15,814 bases of DNA from an uncultured Collinsella sp. (GTDB lineage Bacteria; Actinomycetota; Coriobacteriia; Coriobacteriales; Coriobacteriaceae), in the NCBI GenBank assembly GCA_902493915.1, contig CABUQY010000037.1, positions 1 to 15,814 on the forward strand, read 5' to 3'. Made by a program: the position numbers and the translations under genes. Every line of letters starts with the position of its first letter. Within the stretch, counting starts at the first letter, position 1. Shown here in pieces: positions 8,157 to 15,765 of the stretch. The notes under the pieces were generated by a model. That model saw nothing but the letters and a program-made list of their open reading frames with translations. It did not search any database and was not told the DNA's origin.

Positions 8157-8178
8157 AACATATACAAAGGAGTCATAC

Positions 8179-9009
8179 ATGGGTTGCGAGCACGCACAGG
8201 CCGCCGGCGGACAAACGTCGCCGTCGCAATTTGAGGAGAACACGCTGTCCGAGGTCAAACGCGTCATCGCCGTGCTTTCCGGCAAGGGCGGTGTCGGCAA
8301 GTCGTTTGTCACCGGTGCCATCGCCACCGAGCTTGCCCGTCACGGCCACAAGGTCGGCGTCCTCGATGCCGACATCACCGGTCCCTCTATCCCCAAGATG
8401 TTCGGCATGAGCGGACGCCACGTCCATGCCCTTGGCAACCTCATGCTGCCCGAAATCTCCGAGCACGGCGTCAAGGTCATGAGCTCCAACCTTCTGCTCC
8501 AAAACGAGACCGACCCCGTCCTTTGGCGCGGTCCGGTCATCGCAGGCGCCATTAGGCAGTTCTGGAGCGAGACCTCGTGGGGCCCCATCGACTACCTGCT
8601 GGTCGACATGCCTCCGGGAACAGGCGACGTCGCGCTCACCGTCTTCCAGTCGCTGCCCGTCGACGGCATCGTCATCGTCACGAGCCCGCAGGACCTGGTC
8701 TCGATGATCGTCGCCAAGGCGGTCAACATGGCCGAGAAGATGAACGTCCCCATTCTGGGCATCGTCGAGAACATGAGCTATATCGAGTGCCCCGACTGCG
8801 GCAAGAAGATCGAGGTCTTTGGCAAAAGCAAGCTCCCCGAGGTCGCAGAGCGCTATAACCTCGACATCTTGGGCACGCTTCCCATTAATCCGGCACTCGC
8901 CGAGGCCTGCGATAAGGGCGAGGTTGAGACCGCGCTGCCCGATGGCATGTTGCCCAAGGCAGTCTCTGCCGTCGAGGCTATTACCCCGCACGAGACCGAC
9001 GAGGCCTAA
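8179..9009 (+). CDS. mrp: Mrp/NBP35 (ApbC) family Fe-S cluster carrier ATPase
   Basis: This is a 276-residue cytoplasmic P-loop ATPase of the Mrp/ApbC group, which binds and transfers Fe-S clusters to target proteins. The deviant Walker A GKGGVGKS is at 35-42, followed by VLDADITGPSIPKMFG and the VDMPPGTGD block. The conserved CPDC pair (Cys204, Cys207) is the expected cluster-binding site at the dimer interface. The N-terminus, MGCEH, is short and lacks the MIP18-like domain of longer Mrp proteins. The ATG at 8179 has AAAGGAG 6 bases upstream; an earlier in-frame ATG at 8122 falls on the putative -10 and is rejected. The stop TAA is followed directly by the GTG of the flavoprotein gene, so the two are probably coupled. 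The cluster type and clients are not visible. Confidence 0.94.
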   Translation: MGCEHAQAAGGQTSPSQFEENTLSEVKRVIAVLSGKGGVGKSFVTGAIATELARHGHKVGVLDADITGPSIPKMFGMSGRHVHALGNLMLPEISEHGVKVMSSNLLLQNETDPVLWRGPVIAGAIRQFWSETSWGPIDYLLVDMPPGTGDVALTVFQSLPVDGIVIVTSPQDLVSMIVAKAVNMAEKMNVPILGIVENMSYIECPDCGKKIEVFGKSKLPEVAERYNLDILGTLPINPALAEACDKGEVETALPDGMLPKAVSAVEAITPHETDEA

Positions 9010-10281
9010 GTGAACACGAGCGCCTTCTATGACGTCCTGGTAATCGGCGGCGGGGCTTCAGGCCTCGCCGCTGCCATTACGGCCGCACGTGCTGGCAAAA
9101 GCGTCTGCATCGTTGAGCGCGATGTCGCCTGCGGCCTAAAGCTCCTTGCGACCGGTAACGGCCGCTGCAACCTCTCCAACGAATCGATTGATCCTCAGCG
9201 GTATAACCACCCCGCATTCGTCGAATCTGTCATGGGCCCCCAACCCGAACAAGAGCTTATGGGTTTCTTCTCCTCGCTGGGCATCATGACAACCTCCGAG
9301 GAAGGCCGGCTATACCCGCGCTCCCTTCGCGCAGAATCGGTGCGCGACGCGCTTCTCAACGTTTGCGACCGCCTAGGTATTACCTTAATCTGCGGAGCCA
9401 ACGTTGCCTCGGCGCACAAAGCTTCCGAAGGCTGGACACTCCAAATAGACCGTCCAGCGCGGGCGCTCAAGGCAAAAAAGCACGACGACCGAAAAACGGA
9501 GCTCCGCTCGCTTCGGAAAGCGCTCGCCGATGTCCCTCGCAAGAACAAGGCCCTGGAGGCACATGCCGTAATTATCGCCACGGGCGGCAACCCCACCGGT
9601 ATCGCCGATACGTTTAGCCTCCCCCTCACTTCGCTGCGCCCCATCCTCTGCCCCGTATCGGCAACGGTCGTCGGCGATCGGGCGGCACTCAAGACGTTGG
9701 ACGGCCTGCGCGTCCGCGCCCGCTTGACGCTCGCCCGCAATCATAATGAGCTCTGGCACGAAGACGGTGAAGTCCTGTTTCGAGCCTTCGGCATCTCGGG
9801 CGTCGCTGTCTTCAACCTCTCCCGTCGTATCCAGCGCGGTGATACGATCCTGCTCGACGTTTTCCCCGACCTCTCCAAAGACGAGCTGCTCGATATGCTC
9901 AACCGGCGCGTTGAGCTGCTCGGCGGCTTTTCGCCCCGCGATCCCCGTTGGCTCGACGGCATGCTCGCCCCGCAACTCTCCCGCGTCGTCTGCACGGCGT
10001 TCGAGCAGTGCCATCCAGGCTCCAACGATGTCATCCACCTGGTCTCGATCCTCAAGCACTTTAAGTTGCTCGTTGAGGGAACAGCCGAGGAGCGCTCGGC
10101 ACAGGTCACGCGTGGTGGCGTATCTGTCGAGAGTATCTCAACACCCAGTCTACGCGCGCGCAGCGTTGTCGACGCCCCGCTTTACGTCTGCGGCGAAGCG
10201 CTCGACATCGACGCCGATTGCGGAGGCTTTAACCTTGCGTGGGCATGGCTCTCGGGCATTCGCGCTGCAAGCAGCCTGTAG
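9010..10281 (+). CDS. BaiN/HI0933-type NAD(P)/FAD-dependent oxidoreductase
   Basis: This 423-residue flavoprotein is of the HI0933/BaiN family (COG2081). Most members have no defined substrate, and some have been implicated in bile-acid or other reductions. FAD-binding GGGASG is at 13-18, and the family hallmark TGNGRCNLSN is at 48-57. ATGGNPTG lies near 190-197, and a C-terminal CGEALDIDADCGGFN block begins around 394. A charged, Lys/Arg-rich stretch of about 30 residues (roughly 150-180) interrupts the middle of the domain. The start is GTG at 9010, directly after the mrp TAA, with a weak GAGG 5 bases upstream inside mrp. Co-expression with mrp is likely. A hairpin with a U-rich tract follows. 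The specific reaction cannot be read from the sequence. Confidence 0.9.
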   Translation: MNTSAFYDVLVIGGGASGLAAAITAARAGKSVCIVERDVACGLKLLATGNGRCNLSNESIDPQRYNHPAFVESVMGPQPEQELMGFFSSLGIMTTSEEGRLYPRSLRAESVRDALLNVCDRLGITLICGANVASAHKASEGWTLQIDRPARALKAKKHDDRKTELRSLRKALADVPRKNKALEAHAVIIATGGNPTGIADTFSLPLTSLRPILCPVSATVVGDRAALKTLDGLRVRARLTLARNHNELWHEDGEVLFRAFGISGVAVFNLSRRIQRGDTILLDVFPDLSKDELLDMLNRRVELLGGFSPRDPRWLDGMLAPQLSRVVCTAFEQCHPGSNDVIHLVSILKHFKLLVEGTAEERSAQVTRGGVSVESISTPSLRARSVVDAPLYVCGEALDIDADCGGFNLAWAWLSGIRAASSL

Positions 10282-10291
10282 CCGCGCAGTC

Positions 10292-10297
10292 TATAAT
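10292..10297 (+). promoter_or_regulatory. Perfect -10 hexamer upstream of the COG2509 gene
   Basis: TATAAT matches the -10 consensus exactly and would start transcription near 10303, about 9 bases before the hairpin at 10312. The -35 region inside the end of the upstream gene is poor, so this is tentative. Confidence 0.42.
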
Positions 10298-10311
10298 CAA
10301 AAACGCATTCG

Positions 10312-10343
10312 GGCCGTCTGGGATACCGGACGGCCTCTTTCTT
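10312..10343 (+). terminator. Intrinsic terminator or attenuator between the two flavoprotein genes
   Basis: A 10-bp stem (10312-10321 with 10326-10335, one G-U pair, GATA loop) is followed by TCTTTCTT. It ends only 6 bases before the TAAGGAG ribosome binding site of the next gene. It looks like the terminator of the mrp-flavoprotein unit. Because the nearest -10 lies upstream of it, it would also sit in the leader of the next gene. Confidence 0.75.
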
Positions 10344-10361
10344 GCCTCTAAGGAGACCTCG

Positions 10362-12002
10362 ATGATCGAAATCACCCAAGTCAACGCTTCGCTCGATGAA
10401 GCCGGCGATGAAAATGCCTGCCTCATTGTTGGCAAGCGAGTCGCCAAGCGCGTCCTACGTTGCAAAGACTCCGAGATCAAGTCCATCGAGCTCCACCGCA
10501 AGTCAATCGACGCTCGCAAAAAACGAGACGTCCATTTTATCCTGAGCTTTCGTGTTGAGCTGACCAGTCCCCACCTCGAGCGAGAAGCGGTCGACAGCGT
10601 TTCCGAACGTGACCGCTCGCTCGTACGCGCGATAGAAGACGATGAGCCTTCATTCCCCTCCCCCATTTCCGACGCATCCAAAGAGCGCCCCGTCGTTGTC
10701 GGCGCCGGATGCGCCGGCCTTTTCGCTGCGCTCACGCTCGCCGAAGCAGGTCTTAAGCCCTTGCTTATCGAGCGCGGCGACCCGGCATTTCGCCGCTCGC
10801 AGGCGATCGACCTCTTTCTAAAGGAGCGCATCCTCGACCCCGAGAGCAATATTCAGTTTGGTCTGGGCGGCGCGGGGACCTTCTCGGACGGCAAGCTCAA
10901 TACGGGAACAAAAAATCCCGCCCATCGCCTTATCCTCGAAACCTTCGTCGAGGCGGGTGCGCCCCGCGATATTCTGTGGGATGCCAAGCCGCACATTGGC
11001 TCCGACATCCTTCCCAAGGTTGTCACCGCTATATCCCAGCGCACCGAGCAGCTCGGAGGTGTCGTCCGTTATCGAACGAAGCTCGTCGACATTCGCACCG
11101 ACGCGTCTGGCGCCATCACCGGTATCGATGTCCAATCGTCCCAAGACGCCGCTTACGAGCCAATCGAAACAAAGCACCTCATCCTCGCCTGTGGGCATTC
11201 TGCTCGCGATATTTTTGAGCTCCTTAAGGACCACAACGTGGCCCTCGCACAAAAGACCTTTGCCATGGGCGTTCGCATCGAGCATCCGCAGCGCGACATC
11301 GACCGAGCCCAATATGGAGCCTTGGCGGGACATCCTGCCCTCGGAGCAGCCCCCTACAAGCTCGTCGCCCATCTTCCCAACGGCCGCAGCGTGTTCTCGT
11401 TTTGCATGTGCCCCGGCGGGCAGGTTGTCGCCGCCTCTTCCGAGCAGGGCCACCTGTGCGTCAACGGCGCCAGCCTCAATGCCCGCGACGGACGCAACGC
11501 AAACGCCGCCCTGCTCGTTAACGTCACGCCTGAGGACCTTCCCAACGATGACCCGCTCGCCGGCATCGAGCTCCAGCGCGCCTGCGAGGCGGCCGCCTAT
11601 CGCCTGGGCGGTTCCAACTGGAACGCACCGGCACAACTCGTCGGAGATTTCCTCGCAGGACGCGCCAGCAAGGCGCCCGGAAAGGTAAAGCCCACCTATC
11701 CGCTCGGTGTGACCTGGACGACAATTGACGAAGCCCTGCCGCAGCATATCGTCGAGTCGCTCCGCCTGGGACTTCCCCTACTCGGAAAAAAGCTACGAGG
11801 CTACGACCGTCCCGATGCCGTTCTTACCGGCGTGGAGACTCGTTCGAGCTCACCGGTCACTGTCACCCGAGACCGAACGTGCCATGCCGTGTCGACCCCG
11901 GGCCTCTACCCTTGTGGTGAGGGAGCTGGATATGCCGGCGGCATCATGAGCGCGGCCACCGACGGCATCCGTTGTGCCGAAGCCCTGATCGCGGACCTCT
12001 AA
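10362..12002 (+). CDS. COG2509-family NAD(P)/FAD-dependent oxidoreductase
   Basis: This 546-residue flavoprotein belongs to the uncharacterised COG2509 FAD-dependent dehydrogenase family. The N-terminal 75 or so residues (MIEITQVNASLDEAG to FILSFRVEL) form the small alpha/beta domain typical of this family. A Rossmann motif GAGCAG follows at 114-119, then the hallmark GLGGAGTFSDGKLNTG at 167-182. The C-terminal CGEGAGYAGG at 518-527 is the expected second FAD-contact region. The ATG at 10362 has TAAGGAG 6 bases upstream. The gene is preceded by a hairpin/U-tract and ends at a strong bidirectional terminator, so it is probably its own transcription unit. It is not a close paralogue of the preceding flavoprotein; the motifs differ. 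The substrate is unknown. Confidence 0.92.
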   Translation: MIEITQVNASLDEAGDENACLIVGKRVAKRVLRCKDSEIKSIELHRKSIDARKKRDVHFILSFRVELTSPHLEREAVDSVSERDRSLVRAIEDDEPSFPSPISDASKERPVVVGAGCAGLFAALTLAEAGLKPLLIERGDPAFRRSQAIDLFLKERILDPESNIQFGLGGAGTFSDGKLNTGTKNPAHRLILETFVEAGAPRDILWDAKPHIGSDILPKVVTAISQRTEQLGGVVRYRTKLVDIRTDASGAITGIDVQSSQDAAYEPIETKHLILACGHSARDIFELLKDHNVALAQKTFAMGVRIEHPQRDIDRAQYGALAGHPALGAAPYKLVAHLPNGRSVFSFCMCPGGQVVAASSEQGHLCVNGASLNARDGRNANAALLVNVTPEDLPNDDPLAGIELQRACEAAAYRLGGSNWNAPAQLVGDFLAGRASKAPGKVKPTYPLGVTWTTIDEALPQHIVESLRLGLPLLGKKLRGYDRPDAVLTGVETRSSSPVTVTRDRTCHAVSTPGLYPCGEGAGYAGGIMSAATDGIRCAEALIADL

Positions 12003-12028
12003 CGCACGAATTCCAGCGCGCAAAAGAC

Positions 12029-12064
12029 ACAGGCCCCGAGCTCCACAGGGAACTCGGGGCCTGT
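12029..12064. terminator. Bidirectional intrinsic terminator between COG2509 gene and uvrB
   Basis: A perfect 12-bp inverted repeat (ACAGGCCCCGAG at 12029-12040, CTCGGGGCCTGT at 12053-12064) is extended after one mismatch by three more pairs (12042-12044 with 12049-12051), closing an ACAG loop. Plus-strand transcripts meet TTCGCTATTTCTT and minus-strand transcripts meet TCTTTT after the stem. It can therefore end both the COG2509 and the uvrB messages. Confidence 0.9.
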
Positions 12065-12067
12065 TCG

Positions 12068-14308
12068 CTATTTCTTAAACCGTGCACCCTGGCGTTTTCT
12101 GCCCGATGCGAACGTGGAACCCTTGCGGGCCTGCGAGCGTAAGCGCTCGATCGTCTCGTCCTCAGACGCACCCTCGAGCATCGCCCGAATCTGAACGACG
12201 GCATCGCGCAGGCGCGCCGCCTCCTCAAAGTCCATAGCGGCAGAAGCGTTACGCATATCCTCTTCCATGGTTTCGACGATCCGCACAAGCTCGTCATGCG
12301 GCAGTTCTTCCAACTGCTCCGCAAGTGTCTGCTCGGGCGCCACCGTTTCCGGCACACCGCCCTCGCCCGACTCATCGGGCGTATAGAATGCGCCATGGCC
12401 AAGAGAGTCGCCCTTCGAGCGTCCCTTGGAGCCCACAGTTTTTTCGGCCTCGGCAATAAAACTTGAGATGTCGTTGATGGCCTTGCGCACTGTCTTGGGC
12501 ACAATGCCATGTTCTTCGTTATATGCCATCTGAATCTCGCGACGGCGCTGCGTCTCCTCGATGGCCTCTTTCATCGAATCGGTCACAACGTCTGCATACA
12601 TGATGACTTCACCATCGGCGTTACGGGCCGCACGGCCAATCGTCTGAATCAGCGAACGGCGGTTGCGCAAGAAGCCTTCCTTATCGGCATCGAGAATTGC
12701 CACCAGTGAGACCTCGGGGAGATCCAAGCCCTCGCGAAGCAGGTTGATGCCAACGAGAACATCGATCTTGCCCTCGCGCAGCGTTCGCAGGATCTCGACA
12801 CGGTCCATTGTCGCCGTATCAGAGTGCATGTAATTGACCTTAATGCCTGCGTCGAGCAGATGGTCGGTCAGGTCCTCGGCCATGCGCTTGGTCAACGTGG
12901 TCACCAGCACGCGCTCCTTGCGGGCAACGCGCTCGCGAATCTCGTCCTCAAGATCGTCAATCTGGCCGCGAACTGGACGCACGTCAATCTTGGGGTCGAG
13001 CAGGCCAGTCGGACGAATAATCTGCTCCACATCGTTTTGGCTCACCCGCAGCTCGTAGTCGCCCGGCGTGGCCGAAACATAGATAAACTGGGGTATCCTT
13101 GCCTCAAACTCATCGAAACGAAGCGGGCGGTTATCGAGCGCCGAGGGCAGGCGAAAACCGTGTTCCACCAGCGTCACCTTACGCGAGCGGTCACCTTCGT
13201 GCATGCCGCGAATCTGCGGCACCGTCACATGGCTCTCATCGATGATGCAGAGCATATCCTTGGGAAAGTAATCGATTAGGGTAAACGGCGGCTCACCCGG
13301 CTTGCGACCGTCCAGATGACGCGAGTAGTTCTCGATGCCGTTGCAAAAGCCCATCGTCTCGAGCATCTCAAGATCATAATCGGTACGCTGCTGCAGACGC
13401 TGCGCCTCGAGCAACTTGTCGGTCGCCTTGAGCTCCGCCACGCGCTTCTCGCACTCTTCGCTGATCGATTTCAGAGCCGCCTTGACCTTCGGCTTCTCGG
13501 TCACGTAGTGCGATGCCGGCCATACGGGAATGGCCTCGTACTCACGAAGCATCTCACCGGTGACCTCATCGATCTCGGCAATCAACTCGACCTCGTCGCC
13601 AAAGAACTCAAACCGCAACGGATGCTCGGCATAAGGCGGATACACGTCAACAACATCGCCGCGCACGCGGAACGTGCCACGTGCCAGGTCATAGTCATTG
13701 CGATCATATTGAATGTCGATAAGCGCATGGATAAAGTCATCGCGCTCGAGCGGCACCTTCTTGTCGACGTTTGGAGCCAGACCCGCATAGTCCTCAGGAG
13801 AGCCAATGCCATAGATACACGAGACCGATGCGACAACGATCACATCACGTCGAGAGAGCAGTGACGCGGTCGCCTGATGGCGCAGCATCTCGACCTCTTC
13901 GTTAATCGAGGAGTCTTTCTCGATATATGTATCGCTTTGCGGCACGTACGCCTCGGGCTGATAGTAGTCGTAGTACGAGACGAAGTAGACCACAGCGTTA
14001 TTGGGAAAGAACTCTTTGAGCTCGCTCGCAAGCTGAGCGGCGAGCGTTTTATTCGGAGCCATGACAAGGGTCGGCTTACCCAAGGCCTCAATGGTTTTGG
14101 CCATCGTAAAAGTCTTACCCGAACCAGTCACACCCAGCAAAACCTGATAGCGGTCTCCGTCCCTCACGCCCCGCACAAGTGACTCAATGGCCTTAGGCTG
14201 GGAACCAGCGGGCTCGTATGGAGACACGACCTTAAACGGCACATCAGCGCCCTCAACGCCAAAGCGCTTAAGTTCACCGCCAACGCGTTCTACTTCAAAT
14301 TCCGCCAT
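12068..14308 (-). CDS. uvrB: UvrB, excinuclease ABC subunit B
   Basis: UvrB is the helicase-like damage-verification subunit of nucleotide excision repair; it receives DNA from UvrA and recruits UvrC. The product has 746 residues, longer than the 673 of E. coli. Walker A GVTGSGKT is at 59-66. The DNA-clamping beta-hairpin region YYDYYQPEAYVPQSDTYI is at about 112-129, and DESH is at 357-360. A C-terminal UVR domain (about 674-711) would contact UvrC. The extra length is a Gly/Glu/Pro-rich linker before the UVR domain and a basic tail of about 33 residues after it. The ATG at 14308 is chosen because TAGGAG lies 5 bases upstream; an in-frame ATG at 14329 has no such site. It is 51 bases downstream of the lytic transglycosylase gene. 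No LexA-like box is seen upstream. Confidence 0.98.
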   Translation of the reverse strand: MAEFEVERVGGELKRFGVEGADVPFKVVSPYEPAGSQPKAIESLVRGVRDGDRYQVLLGVTGSGKTFTMAKTIEALGKPTLVMAPNKTLAAQLASELKEFFPNNAVVYFVSYYDYYQPEAYVPQSDTYIEKDSSINEEVEMLRHQATASLLSRRDVIVVASVSCIYGIGSPEDYAGLAPNVDKKVPLERDDFIHALIDIQYDRNDYDLARGTFRVRGDVVDVYPPYAEHPLRFEFFGDEVELIAEIDEVTGEMLREYEAIPVWPASHYVTEKPKVKAALKSISEECEKRVAELKATDKLLEAQRLQQRTDYDLEMLETMGFCNGIENYSRHLDGRKPGEPPFTLIDYFPKDMLCIIDESHVTVPQIRGMHEGDRSRKVTLVEHGFRLPSALDNRPLRFDEFEARIPQFIYVSATPGDYELRVSQNDVEQIIRPTGLLDPKIDVRPVRGQIDDLEDEIRERVARKERVLVTTLTKRMAEDLTDHLLDAGIKVNYMHSDTATMDRVEILRTLREGKIDVLVGINLLREGLDLPEVSLVAILDADKEGFLRNRRSLIQTIGRAARNADGEVIMYADVVTDSMKEAIEETQRRREIQMAYNEEHGIVPKTVRKAINDISSFIAEAEKTVGSKGRSKGDSLGHGAFYTPDESGEGGVPETVAPEQTLAEQLEELPHDELVRIVETMEEDMRNASAAMDFEEAARLRDAVVQIRAMLEGASEDETIERLRSQARKGSTFASGRKRQGARFKK

Positions 14309-14333
14309 GGATACTCCTAACTCATACATCTGC

Positions 14334-14339
14334 AGTATA
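14334..14339 (-). promoter_or_regulatory. Possible -10 box of uvrB
   Basis: TATACT on the minus strand lies in the 51-base gap between the lytic transglycosylase stop and the uvrB start. The -35 region is poor (TAGGAC at 17 bases). Read-through from coaE is an equally good source of uvrB mRNA, as no terminator is seen in the gap. Confidence 0.3.
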
Positions 14340-14359
14340 CGCGGGCGGTGGGCTTAGTC

Positions 14360-14941
14360 CTATACGAACCGATCGGGATAGAGAGTCTTATATCGAACCC
14401 AGGCATTATTGACGCGAATCAGATAAGCCTGAGTTTCAGGGAAGGTAATCGCATTATGGAGTGACGTGTTCTGCTGCGCCCATCCGTCGACATTGCCCAT
14501 ACCGGCGTTATAGGCGGCGATGGCACTATCCGTCGACCCGTTGAAATAGGTGAGAAGATACGAGAGGTATGCGCAGCCAAACTCGATATTCGTAGCCGGA
14601 TCGTTAAGATTGTCGACCGAATACTCCCCTCCGTCGACAAGGCCCTTGGCGATCATGTCCTGGGCAGTCTCGGGCATCAGCTGCATCAATCCCTGAGCAC
14701 CCTGATTCGACTCGGCCTCGGGATCCCAATTCGATTCCGACTTAATGACAGCGCACACCAGATACGGATCCAGATTATGCGAAATACTGGATTGCTTTAC
14801 ATACGCCTCGTAGTCAATCGGATACAGCGGCTTAAAGAAAGCGGCAGGAGCACACGAGTAGACGAGCGAAATAAGGCCGAAGACGAACACAACGGCAAGT
14901 GGCGCCACGCGATACCACGTAAAGAAACGTGCCTTAGGCAT
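14360..14941 (-). CDS. Membrane-anchored lytic transglycosylase (SLT domain)
   Basis: This 193-residue protein should be exported and should cleave peptidoglycan glycan strands. A hydrophobic N-terminal segment (about 12-29) is either a signal anchor or a signal peptide; Cys30 follows it, but VYSC is a poor lipobox. The SLT domain shows the catalytic Glu69 in IKSESNWDP, then GAQGLMQLMP at 81-90, and AYNAGMGNV near the C-terminus, as in Slt70/MltC-type enzymes. The start at 14941 has AAGGAGG a few bases upstream. Its ATG overlaps the coaE stop by 8 bases (14934-14941), which implies translational coupling. It is small, with the catalytic domain filling nearly the whole extracellular part. Its cellular role (growth, division or sporulation-independent remodelling) is not visible. 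Confidence 0.9.
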   Translation of the reverse strand: MPKARFFTWYRVAPLAVVFVFGLISLVYSCAPAAFFKPLYPIDYEAYVKQSSISHNLDPYLVCAVIKSESNWDPEAESNQGAQGLMQLMPETAQDMIAKGLVDGGEYSVDNLNDPATNIEFGCAYLSYLLTYFNGSTDSAIAAYNAGMGNVDGWAQQNTSLHNAITFPETQAYLIRVNNAWVRYKTLYPDRFV

Positions 14942-15575
14942 CGGCCTCCTCCTTATCCGGAGTATCTATAAACCCGTGGCATGCAAGCCATGAGTCAAGC
15001 TGCTCAAAGAGCGAATTATCGGCTGCCGAATTATCAATCACCGTTGTAGCGAGATTGCACAGCGCAGACTCATCGGGCTGGCAAGCAGAACGGGCATCGA
15101 AATCAGATGGCTCCATGCCACGTTGAATAGCGCGCTCGCGACGAACTGACAAAGGGGCGCTAATGACCAGAATTTCATCAGCCAAGCCAAATGCATCCTC
15201 AAAACCAGTCGGAGCTGAAACCTCGACCACCGCAAAGGGATAACGGGGAGATGAAACCGTACAACAAACCGGATCGAGAATCCTAAGCGAAAGCTGTTCA
15301 ATCAGAACGGGATGCACGATGCCATTGAGCCGTGCGACCGAATCAGGAGAAGCGAAAGCTCGAGAAGCGAGGATACTGCGGCGAATGCCGCCTTCCTCAT
15401 CCAAAATGTCCCAACCGAATTCATCCGCGAGAGCATTGACGATATCAGAGCCCGGCACATACAGCGATTTTGCAAGCTCATCCAGATCGATAAGCATAGC
15501 GCCACGAGATTCGAAATAGCGGCAGGCAGTCGACTTACCCGAAGCAATATTGCCCAAGACAAATACGGTAAACAT
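14934..15575 (-). CDS. coaE: Dephospho-CoA kinase
   Basis: CoaE carries out the last step of coenzyme A synthesis, phosphorylating the ribose 3'-hydroxyl of dephospho-CoA with ATP. The 213-residue product has Walker A GNIASGKST at 8-16, the LIDLDELAKSLYVPGS block that matches the family's Asp-rich substrate site, and NGIVHPVL with its conserved His-Pro. The C-terminal part is less conserved. The ATG at 15575 is preferred, with GGGAGGG just upstream (5 bases from GGAGG); a TTG one codon earlier is a possible alternative. It is the first gene after the rRNA operon terminator and is followed, with an 8-base overlap, by the lytic transglycosylase. Confidence 0.93.
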   Translation of the reverse strand: MFTVFVLGNIASGKSTACRYFESRGAMLIDLDELAKSLYVPGSDIVNALADEFGWDILDEEGGIRRSILASRAFASPDSVARLNGIVHPVLIEQLSLRILDPVCCTVSSPRYPFAVVEVSAPTGFEDAFGLADEILVISAPLSVRRERAIQRGMEPSDFDARSACQPDESALCNLATTVIDNSAADNSLFEQLDSWLACHGFIDTPDKEEADA

Positions 15576-15603
15576 CAAGCCCTCCCTAACGCCAATGCGA
15601 GTA

Positions 15604-15634
15604 ATTATCGCTCAAATAAACTAGATGGACTCAA
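15604..15634 (-). promoter_or_regulatory. Possible promoter of coaE
   Basis: On the minus strand TTGAGT (15629-15634) and GATAAT (15604-15609) are separated by 19 bases, slightly long for a sigma-70-type promoter. The surrounding 130 bases between the rRNA terminator and coaE are AT-richer than the rest of the window, as expected of a promoter region. No small gene is seen here. Confidence 0.3.
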
Positions 15635-15704
15635 AAAACAGCCAAACAGTAAGAGCGCATACGGGGAAGCTAGGTCCCAAAGCACAACATGTATATAACG
15701 CAAA

Positions 15705-15732
15705 AAGGGGGAGGCCGCGAGGCCTCCCCCTT
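15705..15732 (-). terminator. Intrinsic terminator of the rRNA operon
   Basis: A perfect 12-bp GC-rich stem (AAGGGGGAGGCC at 15705-15716, GGCCTCCCCCTT at 15721-15732) with a 4-base loop is followed on the minus strand by a run of T. It lies 34 bases past the 5S rRNA 3' end and just before the coaE promoter region. Confidence 0.93.
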
Positions 15733-15765
15733 CTAAGTTCAAGCGTACGGCTCGGTGCCGTCCAC

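Noticed and set aside
8173..8991. Open frame on the minus strand opposite mrp
   Set aside because: It mirrors the whole mrp gene and has no family features; a shadow of strong codon bias.
10239..10361. Extended start of the COG2509 protein overlapping the upstream gene
   Set aside because: The extension would run through the terminator hairpin, and TAAGGAG marks the start at 10362.
10818..11747. Open frame on the minus strand opposite the COG2509 gene
   Set aside because: It is antisense to a well-supported flavoprotein and shows no motif of its own.
5880..12002. Plus-strand block considered as a mobile or horizontally acquired island
   Set aside because: There are no integrase, transposase, flanking direct repeats or tRNA edge, and codon and GC character look like those of the neighbours.
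15576..15704. AT-richer gap considered for a tRNA or small RNA gene
   Set aside because: I find no cloverleaf, no CCA-ended stem and no terminator within it. It is best explained as the coaE promoter region.
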